From NCBI GenBank assembly GCA_009663005.1, contig CM018906.1, forward strand, positions 15,607,380-15,629,879: a stretch of DNA of 22,500 bases, written 5' to 3'. Of the stretch, positions 10,020 to 19,720 are shown piece by piece. Made by a program: the position numbers and the translations under genes. Every line of letters starts with the position of its first letter. Position 1 is the stretch's first letter. This DNA comes from Actinidia chinensis (lineage: Eukaryota > Streptophyta > Magnoliopsida > Ericales > Actinidiaceae). Below the pieces are notes generated by a model. That model was not told the DNA's origin, made no database searches, and saw nothing but the letters and a program-made list of their open reading frames with translations.

Positions 10020-10033
10020 TTCACCCTCCTTAG
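10020..10033 (-). promoter_or_regulatory. Chromovirus polypurine tract
   Basis: On the minus strand the sequence is CTAAGGAGGGTGAA, directly followed by the LTR start TGTAAATGACCC at 10019. A purine-rich run abutting the 3' LTR is the usual primer site for plus-strand synthesis in LTR retrotransposons. This fixes the orientation and one LTR edge. Confidence 0.8.
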
Positions 10034-10159
10034 AAAAATTGTTGTCCTCAAAAATTTTGAACTAACTCTGGCCATCCACTAATGTATGTATGATATGCAA
10101 AATATGAATTCAATGTCCTCACTAAAAATGCAAACAACATAGACTAGATATACCTTAGC
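10034..10159 (-). other. Short 3' untranslated stretch of the chromovirus
   Basis: The stretch between the pol stop and the purine tract is AT-rich, with no gene seen. On the minus strand it runs from just after the TGA at 10162-10160 into a T-rich sequence before the tract. Confidence 0.5.
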
Positions 10160-10340
10160 TCACACGTTAAACAATTCCGGGTGTTTCTCACTCATCTCAT
10201 CTTCCCTTTCCCAGTTGATTCGGACTCCCAAAGTTTATTCCATAGAAACCCGACTGGCGAATCGTTTTGCCCCTTAGTATTTTTCTCCCTTAGTATCGAT
10301 GATTCGAATCGGTTTTTCCCCATTAAGATGAGTCGGCCGT
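10160..10340 (-). pseudogene. C-terminal chromodomain-like tail of chromovirus pol
   Basis: The last 17 codons are intact on the minus strand: 'WEREDEMSEKHPELFNV' at 10213-10163, then TGA at 10162-10160. This tryptophan-acidic-'PELF' ending is typical of the chromodomain or its relic at the end of plant chromovirus integrases, a module thought to guide integration by binding chromatin. Upstream, near 10240-10330, 'LWN' and neighbouring residues fit the strand before it, but the frame is broken. The aromatic cage residues further upstream cannot be checked because of frame changes. Confidence 0.65.
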
Positions 10341-11650
10341 CAAGTTTCAAGCTCGGAACATTCCAAGTATGTGTGATGGATCCGGTTCGATACTTTTAAG
10401 ACAATGGATACGTGGAAAACACATAAGGAATGCCCGAAAGTTCGGTGGAAAAGCTAAGCGATATAAGCGACCTCCCAGATCTTCTCAATTAATTAAAAAA
10501 GGCCCCGGTATAACGGCGGGTGGGTGATTGATGATGATGATGAAAGCTTACCCAACGCCCACAAAGCGAGTCAACCCCTCGTGGCGAAATCTTGAGAAAA
10601 ACATGATCCCCCACATATCAAACGAGGACAGAGGGCTCGGAGTCGAATCGGCGTAACTCTTTGACGCTTGTGCGGGGTTAACACGGGTTGAGAATCATTT
10701 TCCACCTTATCAGTCGTTACTTCTTGCATGGGCTTAAGCTTTGCCGAATCAACCCCATGCTCTGCGGCGGTCTCGGCACTAACAGGGTCCCATTAAAGTT
10801 GTTTCTCTCCAATTCAACCAACACACAGGTTGATCTACACGGTCTTCAATACAAGGCTCATTACGATGCCATGCTCGATGCTCGATGGAGCTATTGTTAT
10901 ACGCGAATTCCACTAACGGTAGGTGATCCTCCCAACTACCCCGAAAATCTAAAACACAAGCTCGAAGCATACTGCTAGAACGTTGGATCGTCTCTCTGGA
11001 TTGCCCAATCGGTTTGCGGGAGTGATATGCTGGTACGAAATAGCAAATTGTTGCCAAGCCAGATTGCAACTTTTGCCAAAAACGAGCTGTTAAAACGTGG
11101 ATCACGATCAGAACAATATAGATACGGAATTACATGCAAGCGGATAATCTCACGGATATGATAAAACGACTACCTAAGAGCCTCTATCGGGATCGGTCAC
11201 TTGGATGCGTAAGAGGCGCGGTTTGTCAATCGGCTTCCACTATAACCAAACGGCCGTCATGCCTCTCGGGTGATCGCGTAGGGTAAACCCGTAAGCAAAA
11301 TCCATCGTCACATTTTCCACTTCCATTCGGCTACGGTAACGGGTTTGCAACTATCATGCCGGTCGTTGATGCTCTGGCTTTCAAATTGTTGGCCGTTAGG
11401 CACTTAGACACGAAAGTTGCCAGTCCCTTTTCATCAACCGACCACCAAATTGCTTACGCAAGTCGTGATAACATTTTAGTTTTAGTCCCACCCGGATTGC
11501 ACAGCTAACGGGTTGGAGTGATGAAATTCTCGCAAAAATCCATCTCGACACGAAAGTGGGTACAAACAACTTGCCTGGAAAGCGAAGGCTTTGATCAGGC
11601 GCAGTGAATATCCAACCCACTGGTGCCCCTCCCCGTTGTGAGAAACTTGG
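10340..11650 (-). pseudogene. Chromovirus integrase (broken, catalytic triad codons present)
   Basis: From N- to C-terminus on the minus strand: a zinc-binding region containing 'LRKQFGG' and 'MKRD' and the cysteine pair remnant, at about 11465-11396. The first catalytic aspartate is in 'NVTMDF' (codon 11302-11300) and the second in 'SDRDPRF' (first aspartate, codon 11109-11107). The glutamate follows 'GQSR' in 'GQSRETIQ' (codon 10994-10992), where serine-glutamate-arginine order is disturbed. The block 'MLRACVLDFRGSWEDHLPL' at about 10982-10920 is intact and is a hallmark of plant chromovirus integrases, followed by 'VEFAYNNS'. The longest open frame is 11105-10779. The region beyond, 10780-10340, is poorly readable. 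The three acidic residues survive in different frames. Confidence 0.82.
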
Positions 11651-11839
11651 CCCGGAAAGTTCTCGTGCCTCATTCCATTTGTTGTGCCCAACTACACGCG
11701 TCTATAATGCGTCGAATGAATGGTTAAGGTATCACAAGGTGACTCCATCGCGGATTCCTCACAATGCAAAGTGAAAAAGCCCAAGTGCTTATCATTTTCT
11801 ACTCGTCCATTGCCAAACTAGCTCTAAACTACGCCGGGT

Positions 11840-12300
11840 GGTTTCTACTCAACGCATCCGCTACCCACATTTGCCTTTCCCGAGGTGATATTGTAATTCG
11901 AGAGTCGTAGTCCTCCAAGTGTCCCTCCAACGGCGTTGTCTCAAATTTAGCTCCTTTTGCAAAAATAGGTACTTCAAACTTTTTTAGGGTCGGAGAATTA
12001 CCTCAAACTTCTCTCCATTACAGGTAATGTCGCGTCAACTCTTTCAATGCAAAATATTATGGCCGCTAATTCCAAGTCATGCGTAGGATAGTTTCGTCGT
12101 TTGTCTTAAGTTGGCGCGACCCATACGCTACCACTTTACACCCCGTTGCAGTCAATACGCAGCAAGGCCTTCCCGCGGAAGGCATTAAACAATACACGGA
12201 ATTAGTCAACTCCACGCTCGGGCACAACTAAAAATAGGACGCACTAGGTCAACCGCACTCTTTAACTCTCGAGATGCCGATTTGCACTGTGGTCGTCCCA
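11840..12300 (-). pseudogene. Chromovirus RNase H (broken)
   Basis: Minus-strand translation in shifting frames gives a run from a 'VVAYGSRQLK'-like block near 12140-12105, through 'HDLELAAIIF' near 12082-12050, to 'DYDSRITISPRE' and then 'VADALSR' near 11862-11842. This is the usual RNase H layout of gypsy pol, ending with the block before the integrase linker. Frame changes occur roughly every 40-60 bases. The 190 bases downstream to 11650 are the pol linker and show nothing specific. Confidence 0.72.
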
Positions 12301-12339
12301 AACAAACACGTGTCCCCTTTCCGTGTCAACCTAGTCATC

Positions 12340-13285
12340 GGTCACGGTGCCGCTAAACGTGAAAAAATCGAGGAACAAACCGACTGGTAATACCCGGCCA
12401 AGCCAAGAAATCCATATCTCATACAACATTCTTCGGGAATGCTCGACCACGTCACAATACGAGTCAATTTCCCCGGATCTACGGATACCCCGTCTTTAGA
12501 CCACCACATGACCCAAAAAATTTTGACCTCGGATACCAAACTCGCACTTAGCTCAACTTAGCATGACAATTGGTGCTCTCTCAAGAGTTTCAAGGAACAA
12601 TGGAAATGAGAGATTGGTGCTGAGCCTCCTCAGAAGGTGAATAGAAAAGAATATCATCAACGAAGAAAACGACAAATTTCAAGGTAAAGCCGAAAAAAAA
12701 TACGGATTATAAATCCATGAAGAGGGCCGGAGAATGGGTGAGACCAAAGCATAACAACAAAATTCATAGTTGACCATAAAGGGTACGAAAGAGCGGTTTT
12801 GGGATGTCCTCCCGTCGAACTCTAAGTTGATGATACCCCGGACCTCAAAAAATCAATTTAGAAAAGCAGTCGCACCCCGAAGTTGATCAAACCAAATCAT
12901 CAATTTAGGCATGGATATTTGTTCTTAACGGTGACCACGGTGAGCTTACGATTAATCTATGCACAAACGGAGCGACCCATCCTTCTTTGAGCAAATAGAG
13001 CCGGACAGCTCCCCATGGCAATTGTACTCGAAGAAATAAACCCCAAATCTTGTTTGTAATTCTGCAATTGTGTTTCAACTCTCTCAACAGGCCGGTTGCC
13101 AAAAAAAAAAGAAAAAGGAAAGAAGAACGGGGTGTAAAAGGTGTGGCATCCGAAAATCGGTGTGCAGGTGACCGGTAATAAATATAGTTGTAAACTCGAC
13201 CTCTCGCATCGAGGTGGGCAAACCCGAAGTGGTGGTGGGGGTGTGGAACTCTCGGAAAGGCAGAACATCCGGAAAGTCACAAACA
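12340..13285 (-). pseudogene. Chromovirus reverse transcriptase (broken)
   Basis: The domain begins after 'CDFPDVLPF' (about 13281-13255) and 'REVEF' (about 13210). 'QLQNYKQDLGFI' and the 'PWGAPVL'-like region lie at about 13075-12995. A degraded 'CIDYR' follows at 12968-12945. 'FDQLRGATAF' is at about 12891-12862. The polymerase motif keeps V-D-D, with the codons GTT GAT GAT at 12661-12653. 'SKDGVSVDPGKL' lies at about 12505-12460 and 'FLGLAGYYQS' at about 12417-12388, then 'FSRLAAP'. A pyrimidine-rich insertion on the minus strand at about 13130-13100 replaces part of the expected coding sequence. Confidence 0.85.
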
Positions 13286-13289
13286 ACTC

Positions 13290-13790
13290 GCTGGTGGTGG
13301 TAACTCACCATGTGAATGTGAGATGAATTCTCATCTAGTGTCAACCTCGCCAAACAAACATGCCATCGATCCTTTACGCATGATTCATACACAATACGGC
13401 TCAAATGGGGCTCCAGTCGTTCCCCGAATAAACTCAAAGAACCTCCCTCTGGCATTGAAAAACGGACTCGACGCTAAAGCAATCAATAGTCGCCGATTAC
13501 GTCGATAAGCCTTCCATACCCAATATTGAAGTCGAACCCGAACATACTCAACACTATGTGAAATAGAACTCAACACGGCGTCAAGATTGAGCCAACTCGA
13601 CATCCCCGACAATCACGGTCAAGGTGCCCTACCACCCAATGGGTATAGTATTAAACAAACAATGGAGGAAAACTCCTCGGTTTCCAAACCCAAAGCCAAG
13701 TACAAAAAGATGAGGGCAATGAAAGAATGCGATACTCAGGGAAATCAAACAACACGTTCGCAAAAGAGTGAACATTAGAAATGTACCATG
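13290..13790 (-). pseudogene. Chromovirus protease region (broken)
   Basis: After the gag zinc knuckle and a serine- and proline-rich linker, the minus strand shows 'NVHSFANVLFD' at about 13779-13747. This looks like the strand leading to the active-site aspartate of a retroviral-type protease; the D-S-G triplet itself is broken. Near 13612-13575 'MSGMSSWLNLDAVL' resembles the 'GMDWL' block that closes the domain. The rest, to the RT, is linker. The position between gag and RT fits chromovirus order. Without the context this would not be callable. Confidence 0.5.
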
Positions 13791-13799
13791 CACAACGCG

Positions 13800-15260
13800 A
13801 CGACGAGCTTGGGACTATGAGAAGTAAGAGGTGGGGTTTTTTGTTGTAGCGAGCTGGGGTGTGCTGGTTTTGTGACGCAAAAACCGTCCCTGGGTAGCCT
13901 GAACCGGTAATGGAAGAACTAGCCCCTCTACAACATGGAGCCCGTGGCCGAAGGAGTCTGGCGTAGTGTGACTGCGGTGTGTTGCACCCCTCTGTGTGGT
14001 CGACCAGACCCAGAACTTGGCCTCGACTGTTTGAACCGTAACCGGACTCACGACGAGTACCTCCCCTGTGGACAAAACCTAGAAATATGGCCAAATCCAC
14101 CGCACCGCAAAAACAAGCACCCGGAGCACCTGAACACAGATGGGGAGGGGAAGAGAGAGTCTTCGGGGATTTGGGCACATGAGGGCGAATGTGGCCCGGG
14201 TTGGCACATTGGTGACAAGTATCGGTGGGTTTTTGGGACGACGGCTTGTTCTCCAAAGCAGGAAGAAGGAAGAAGAGTAGGTGCCCGAAACGATAGAACG
14301 GTTTGGTGAACAATTGAAGCGGCTATCCTAACTTATCTTAAATTATGTTTTGATTCACATAGAGTTCCCAGATACAACCCCAGAACTACCCGTGGCGCAC
14401 CACTGCGTGGTAGGGCCTTAGCATGTTTCTTGTTAACCCTACCACCCGAAGCTTCCAAGTTGTCGTGCAAACTCCAATACTGCGACAAAATTTGTTTATG
14501 GACCCCAATCATCACAACATTTTTGAATCGAGTCATCTAAACCCCGGATGTGAACATCTTGCATTCTTTTCCTCGTAGACACGAGTTCCGGGTGCAAAGC
14601 GAGAAATAAGCTTGAAATTTCATAGCATTACTCTGCACAGTCATGGCTCTTTTTTTTGCCTTTCTTTTTATTAAAACCGCTCAAATTGTTCTCGAAGGAA
14701 TGTCCTTGCATGATTCTGGAAAATAATTGGTATTCAAAGATAACCTCAAACTCGGCCCAAGTCATGTTCTATACGTCCGATCATTCACATTTTCCGCCGT
14801 CCTAGACAATTCCCTTGATGACTTTCCTAGTGGCAAGTACTGACTTCCAAACATCCTACTCATTAGCCTCACCCACTTAGTTGACACGCCACGAGCTTCA
14901 CTCTCACAGCATCCTCAGTCACATTAGCAAATAAATAGTTTGCAGATTTCCGACAGAACAATGGATCGGCGCACCAAAGGATCACTATAACCCCGTCGAA
15001 ACATAGGAGGGTTTCAACTTGCGGAATTCCCTTACTACTTCCATAGTCCACGGTTGTCGGAAAGTTATATGAGCTAAAGTCTAGGTACTTGAGCCATGTG
15101 TGTCGTAAGGAGTCGACGAAATTTCGATAAACGGGTGAGAAGGGGGGTTTGTGTGTTGGTTTGTTTGTTTGGGAAAGTGTTTGTGGTGGTGGGTGGGTGA
15201 AAGGGAGTCCCGATTGCGCCACATTTTGCTCACGTCGATCATTGCGATTCCCCAAATTTT
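13800..15260 (-). pseudogene. Chromovirus gag with retrotransposon gag domain and zinc knuckle (broken)
   Basis: Gag forms the virus-like particle. In successive minus-strand frames there is 'VTEDAVRVKLVACQLSG' at 14922-14872, then 'TWAEFE' near 14768-14745 and 'FPES' shortly after. 'MTVQSNAMKFQ' follows at 14644-14612, then a 'GLDDSIQKC' block near 14550-14515. These are the ordered landmarks of the plant retrotransposon gag domain. A CCHC zinc knuckle, 'CHQCANPGHIRPH', lies at 14217-14179; its last cysteine is displaced by a frame change. The start is uncertain: an open frame with ATG at 15255 runs to 14869 and is proline-rich at first. The plus-strand frame 13935-14309 is only the antisense shadow of this gene. 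Confidence 0.8.
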
Positions 15261-15500
15261 CTTACCGTGGAGGACTTACTTCATCATTGCCTGTATTCCG
15301 ACACGTCTTAGGAATTTGACCACCCCTAGCGGTCTGTACACGGTCTGCAACTCTTTCCGGCGGCCACGAGTTTTTAATAGAAAGTATAGAAAGATATCAT
15401 AAAGCCTATATTATCCAAAAAAAAAATCAATGCCTTTACGGCCAACCCAACACGGTGAAAACAACTCAAAACTATACTTGGTAACTCAATGAGTCACAAT
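15261..15500 (-). other. Chromovirus leader, between 5' LTR and gag
   Basis: About 240 bases of expected 5' untranslated leader. A primer binding site should lie next to the LTR, but neither the common methionine tRNA complement nor other usual plant sites can be recognised near 15500. An A-run lies at 15417-15426. Nothing else is seen. Confidence 0.4.
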
Positions 15501-15611
15501 ATATTTATCATATATTGTATTTATGGGTTGGATATAGTCTAGTGCAGGTTATAAAGTCAATAAAGAGAAGAGAAAAGAGAAAAAAAGGTTGATGGCAAAA
15601 ATTACCTGATT

Positions 15612-15992
15612 GCGTTCGAAACGCTAATGAAGGAAGGAGTAAGGAAAGTAGTGTTCGAACGATGTGAAGAAAGAAATCTGGGAATTTTATGAAGAGGTTC
15701 GAACGCAAGAAGAAAAGAAAATGATGAAAACGTGGTCGTTTTGTGTTGACACGGCACCGTGGGACTTATAGTTCGAAAAAGTGGAGAATTTGAATGTAGC
15801 GTTCGAACACCATGGCTTACGTTCAAAAAGTGCGCAGCGAGACTTGAAAGTTGTTTTTTGACAGCGCTAAGCATTCGAACGCTCCATGGAAGAAGGAGGA
15901 TTGGGCGTCCAAACGCAAGAAGTAAAAGTCAGAAGATATGTACTAAGCGTTCGAACACAGTTATGAGAGAAGGGAATCAACGTTCGAACGCT
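15612..15992. repeat. TTCGAA palindrome array in chromovirus 5' LTR
   Basis: Copies near 15612 (GCGTTCGAAACGCT), 15652 (TGTTCGAACGA), 15697 (GTTCGAACGC), 15770 (AGTTCGAAAA), 15799 (GCGTTCGAACAC), 15871 (GCATTCGAACGCT), 15947 (GCGTTCGAACAC) and 15980 (ACGTTCGAACGCT). They correspond in order to those in the other LTR and are less decayed here. Confidence 0.82.
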
Positions 15993-16740
15993 AAAGCTAA
16001 TCCCAGAGAAAGATTCCAATGTCACGCCCTAAAATGTAATAACTCAAAAGTAGTAATAAAATCCACCGTAGACGAGTCAAGATTTCATAATATCCTTTGA
16101 ATAGTCAAAGTAACAAAACAGAAATCCCACCAGTGGGATGTAAATAAGTTATATCCACTAACCTCCATAACCCGAATGCATAAGTACCAAAGTTTAGTTA
16201 TATTAAAGTTATTTACAATAACCAAATAGTCAAAAGATTTAAAATAGAAGTTACGAAACGTCTTTCAAATCATATAAAACAGTGGAAGATAAAAAAAAAA
16301 AACTTCATGCTCGATGACTACAAGTCATTGCAAGCCACACTTCAAGCATCCATTCAGTGCTCCTGGCCGAGTCTGAAAATGTATAGGTTGTTGAGCTCCA
16401 CTAGCCCAGTAGGAAACTATTCTACCGTCGCTAGGGTGTTTTAAACATGATGATACATGCATTAAAGGAGTGAAGTAAATGAGGATACGACCAGATGGAT
16501 AAGGATAGGGGCATGAAACAAAAGACTTTAATCCACACTAAGTACTCAAAATGGTTTCATATGTCAAATTATGTTCGTTTCAAGTGTCCCAAATTAGTTT
16601 AAATATCCCACCAAAATCCAACCAATTTCCAAACTTCTCGCGTTCTCATAGGAAAACATATTTTCGCCCAATACAATCAAAACAGGATTTTATATTTATT
16701 AAAAAATTACTCATCAATTTATTAGGGAAGTATTCCTCTT

Positions 16741-16855
16741 GCCGTGATTTCATGGAGGCCTCCGTGCACCCCGCCGGATTTCGTGAGGCTCCGTATACCC
16801 CCGCCGGATTTCAGGGCTCTGTGCCCCCGCCGGGGTTCGTGGGCTCCGTGCACCC
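16741..16855. repeat. GC-rich ~29-base tandem repeat, four units, in 5' LTR
   Basis: Units begin GCCGTGATTT (16741), GCCGGATTTCGTGAGG (16773), GCCGGATTTCAGGG (16803) and GCCGGGGTTCGTGGG (16829), each ending in a C-rich run. It is the counterpart of 8722-8838, with the same number of units. Confidence 0.85.
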
Positions 16856-18056
16856 AAAGTCTAGGGAGCACCAAGACGAGTGTGAAGTGATCCCTAGAGT
16901 TCTTTTATCCATTAATATCAGGTCAAAACAATTTGCCTTTTCCAAAAACTCTCCCAAAAGAGTCCCCATTTAGTCCAAAAAATTCACCGTTTTCATAAAA
17001 AAAAAATCAACCGACGCTGGTGTTAATTCATGACAACTAAGGAAATTTAGTAAATCACATGTCCACTGGTTTTTTAAATTCATGATATCAAGGTGATTCG
17101 GTGTCCAAATTGGTGGTTGGTTAAGGGTCAGAGAAATACGAAGGGGAAAAGGGTGGACAATGGGGGGGCCAAATGTGGCACACTCAAATGATGTTAGGGA
17201 AATCTTCACAAAAACAGAGTATAGGTGCTGGAAAAACTAGGGGCAGCAGGCGCTAACTCAGGGACAACACATGACAAATTTTCACCTAGAGGTTGATGGA
17301 CTTTCAACCCAAACACCATTGTGCGATCTTAGGCAAAATTTTGATATGTAGAGCACAATAAATAGACATTAAAGGAGAGTAAATCAAACCAAATTTCATC
17401 AAACAAGTTCTCAATGTGTAGTCACAAATCTAACTCAAGACAAACCCACTTGGAAGCAAAATGGACAATTTAGGATAAATTGGAAGGAGAAACAGAGCAA
17501 CAAGAACAAGGGCATAGCTGTACACCATAGATACAATCTAAAGAAAGTAGAATGGTCTTCCTACATCAAGATTTGAGCTTGGATTGAAGGCAAAGTTGAA
17601 AAATCCTAGCCTCCAATGAACTTCCAATCCGAAAATATGAGTCTGGTGCGGAGATAAACGAGCTATGAAGCTTCAATACGTGTAGAAGAAGTGAGTTTTT
17701 CGTGTGGGTATTGAAGGGGGAAGGAGATGTTAGGGGACAGTTTTAGAGAGAGTTGAGCAAGAATAGAAGAGAAAAGAAAATGGAGATCAGAAAGCGAGAA
17801 GAGGGGCGGGGGAGATGGAGGGAGAATCGGCTGAAGAGGGCTGATAATTCTTCTTTTTTCTTTTTTTTTTTTGACTAAAAAGTCCTATTATCTCTCACCA
17901 CTTCACACTTTTACCCCTAGACTTTCAAATGTGTACTACTAAACACACCCAAATGTCTATACTTTACTATATCCATTAATCTCTCTTAATAAAATTGCAA
18001 TTCCTCACATTGTAACCCAACTTATTTCGGAAAAGTATGCAAATTGGGTCCTTACA

Positions 18057-19128
18057 CACTAATCCGTTTAGACTGATTTGGAAGGTGCCTTATATTATCC
18101 TTCTATTTTTGAAGACGGGACACTGTTTAGGATGTCCAGCCTTTTTTTTTTAGTTTGTTGGTTTTTAATTTTTTAAAATTTTTCATTATTTCTTTGTTGT
18201 TAAGTTTGTACATTAAAATCTTGTTTGTTTTAATAATATAAATTTATGATTCTGGTCACTTAAGTGATAGATTTCAATTCTTTTTGCATTAATTCAAATT
18301 ATCTTTGTTTACATGTCATTAGATAAGTTCTTGAAGTTCAGAAGGCATGATCAATATTTAGATTTGTGTTTACCCTAAACTATTAGTGGCTAGCTTTCTT
18401 TAATTGGAAATCGAATTGTTGAAAGTCAATCGGATGGAATCAAGATATGAACACTAGAGGGGTAACTGGGAGTCCTACTTGGAAGTCGAATTTAGATTTT
18501 CCACTGTTAAATTTTTTTCAATTTTACTTTCTTCTTACCAATTTAAAACTTTCGGAAACTTGGGGAAGTCCTATAGTTCGATAAGCATCGTGTTATTCGG
18601 ACGATGAGTGCACTATCTGATTTAAAAAGGTAACCAGATTTAATACTTTCAAAAACTGGGAGTCTCTATTATGTCGAATAACATCTGTGTGATTGCGGAT
18701 CGATGATGGCACTTACTATGATCATAACAAACAAATTATTTAGAGGTGAAATAGTAAAAATTATTTGGGTTTTAAAAGTTAAAATTTTCGAATCTAAGAA
18801 CTCAAGATAGTCGAAGGATTGAGTGATCAGTATGCCTCCGTTGGAATCCGAGAAACTCTTGACTGGATCAATCGATTCTGAATTACTTTAATATCAAGTT
18901 AAATCAGTTTTTCTGGTATTTGTTTTGCTTATTTAAATTTAGTCCCAAACCTCATCAAAAAATTCCAAATCAATATTTTTATTTTTAATTTTTGAAGATA
19001 AGTAGGGATTGGTTTAAAATGGATCGTGAGTGTTTTAGTTTCTTGTTGTCACCTTGCATGTTCCTTTGTGAGGATCGATACTCGTACTTTGAATTTTAAC
19101 TACTTCGCGACCTGACACTTGCGATACA
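18057..19128 (+). repeat. Presumed right half of Athila 1 3' LTR
   Basis: About 1.07 kb of AT-rich, non-coding sequence directly after the chromovirus. Its end, with 'CCTTGCATGTTCCTTTGTGAGGATCGATACTCGTACTT' in outline (about 19052-19090) and then 'GACCTGACACTTGCGATACA' to 19128, resembles the 3' end of plant gypsy LTRs as I recall them. It closes on CA. A pair of similar segments, 'ACTTTCGGAAACTTGGGGAAGTCCTATAG' (about 18547-18575) and 'ACTTTCAAAAACTGGGAGTCTCTATTATG' (about 18645-18673), forms an imperfect direct repeat. If Athila 1 ends here, its flank is Athila 2. A primer-site-like 'CCTGGGAGAGAAC' follows at 19140, which would suit a 5' LTR instead. Confidence 0.4.
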
Positions 19129-19194
19129 ATAAGTCACTTCCTGGGAGAGAACACTAGACATAAGTATTTTAAGAATTATAAAATCGAAAACAAA

Positions 19195-19266
19195 CAACCA
19201 TATGACCAAAAATTAAACTATCCTAAAAAAAAAATTCACGTATTGCGAAGTACCCCCAACTAGAGA
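19195..19266 (-). promoter_or_regulatory. Purine tract and post-pol boundary of Athila 2
   Basis: The minus strand reads CTCTAGTTGGGGGTAC at about 19266-19251, followed by a T-run and 'TTAGGATAGTTTAATTTTTGG'. This parallels 4427-4500 in Athila 1. It lies about 220 bases after the integrase end, as against about 70 bases in Athila 1. Confidence 0.55.
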
Positions 19267-19479
19267 TGTGCAATGGCAGAGTGAATAAGAGAAATGCGAA
19301 GAAAACCAAAATGACATGACGATGGATAGACGGGGGAAAGGCAAAAGGATAGGACAACACCCCCTCCCCCATCTAGGGTTAAGCTATCCTCGACTCGACC
19401 TAAGCATTTACTATAAACATGAATGCCCCAATGCATATTATTATTAGTTCTCAATTCATTCAAAAGGCCACTCACGGAG
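19267..19479 (-). other. Athila 2 sequence between integrase end and purine tract
   Basis: About 210 bases with no recognisable domain. On the plus strand a C-rich run lies at 19361-19369. The minus-strand open frame 19514-19260 extends from the integrase tail through this stretch, but its last 60 residues match nothing I know. Confidence 0.35.
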
Positions 19480-19720
19480 ATCCACACACTCAACTTCTCC
19501 CTACTCAAGCTCAAGATAGGCTTTAATAGATGCCCATTGACTTTAAAAACATTATCATTTTTAGGATTCTAGATTTCAATTGCCCATAAGTTGAGATATC
19601 TCAAACAATGGAAAGGTTCCAGACCATCTACTTTGAAATACCCAGAACAAAGTGTAATCGCAAATTGATAGAAAGTTAATCTTTTGACCCAAATTCGAAA
19701 AAGATTACGCTAGATATGTT
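19480..19720 (-). pseudogene. Athila 2 integrase, C-terminal part (broken)
   Basis: On the minus strand, in shifting frames, there is a 'FEFGSK' block near 19700-19680, then 'KVDGLEPF' near 19640-19615. An 'AIEI' segment lies near 19585-19575, then 'NVFKVNGHLLKP' near 19555-19520, where the only gap is a repeated base. The same blocks in the same order are found in Athila 1 at about 4140-4260, including the acidic stretch after 'LKP'. This part of integrase binds DNA non-specifically and forms the tail of pol. The catalytic core is not present in the window. It differs from Athila 1 at many positions, so it is a separate copy or subfamily. Confidence 0.72.

Larger units (their letters stand above)
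7500..18056 (-). mobile_element. Near-complete chromovirus (Tekay/Del-like Ty3/gypsy retrotransposon)
   Basis: Two direct repeats of about 2.5 kb (about 7500-10019 and 15500-18056) flank a minus-strand internal region that codes for gag, protease, RT, RNase H, integrase and a chromodomain-like tail. Read on the minus strand, the element begins TGTAAGGACCC at 18056, and its 3' LTR begins TGTAAATGACCC at 10019, right after a purine tract. The total length of about 10.5 kb and the long LTRs fit Tekay/Del elements, but the clade call is by recall. A five-base target duplication is not clear: the right flank is CACTA, and the left edge cannot be fixed. The TTCGAA arrays and 29-base tandem repeats are in both LTRs. 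Confidence 0.88.
15500..18056 (-). repeat. Chromovirus 5' LTR
   Basis: On the minus strand it starts TGTAAGGACCCAATTTGC at 18056 and matches the 3' LTR throughout. It includes the TTCGAA array, the word TGTCACGCCC at about 16020, the tandem repeat and the poly-pyrimidine tract at 17851-17872. The inner edge is near 15500-15516. Differences from the partner LTR are mainly one-base gaps and insertions scattered along the length. This copy should hold the promoter; I see no strong TATA box shared by both copies. Confidence 0.88.
1..19128 (+). mobile_element. Athila-like Ty3/gypsy retrotransposon (Athila 1), 5' end outside window, interrupted by a chromovirus
   Basis: The plus strand carries, in order, the end of gag, protease, RT, RNase H and integrase, the gene order of Ty3/gypsy elements. 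The wording of the conserved blocks around the RT, RNase H and integrase resembles the plant Athila lineage. After pol come a purine tract, a third ORF and a long AT-rich non-coding stretch read as 3' LTR. A chromovirus occupies about 7500-18056, and LTR-like sequence resumes after it and ends in CA at 19128. The 5' LTR, primer binding site and start of gag lie upstream of the window. Assignment to Athila is from recall of the family, not from a search. The right limit is inference. Confidence 0.7.

Noticed and set aside
10534..10547. TGATGATGATGATGA microsatellite
   Set aside because: It is only four to five units, inside a degraded pol region, and too short to call a feature.
13935..14309. 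Plus-strand open frame of 124 codons
   Set aside because: It lies antisense to the gag zinc-knuckle region of the chromovirus and has no family resemblance; it is a shadow frame.
13651..14313. Minus-strand frame of 220 codons as a stand-alone gene
   Set aside because: It contains the gag zinc knuckle and runs into the protease lead-in, so it is an open part of broken gag-pol and not a separate gene.
14869..15402. Plus-strand frame 15151-15402 as a small membrane protein
   Set aside because: It overlaps the antisense of the gag start and leader; hydrophobicity arises from composition only.
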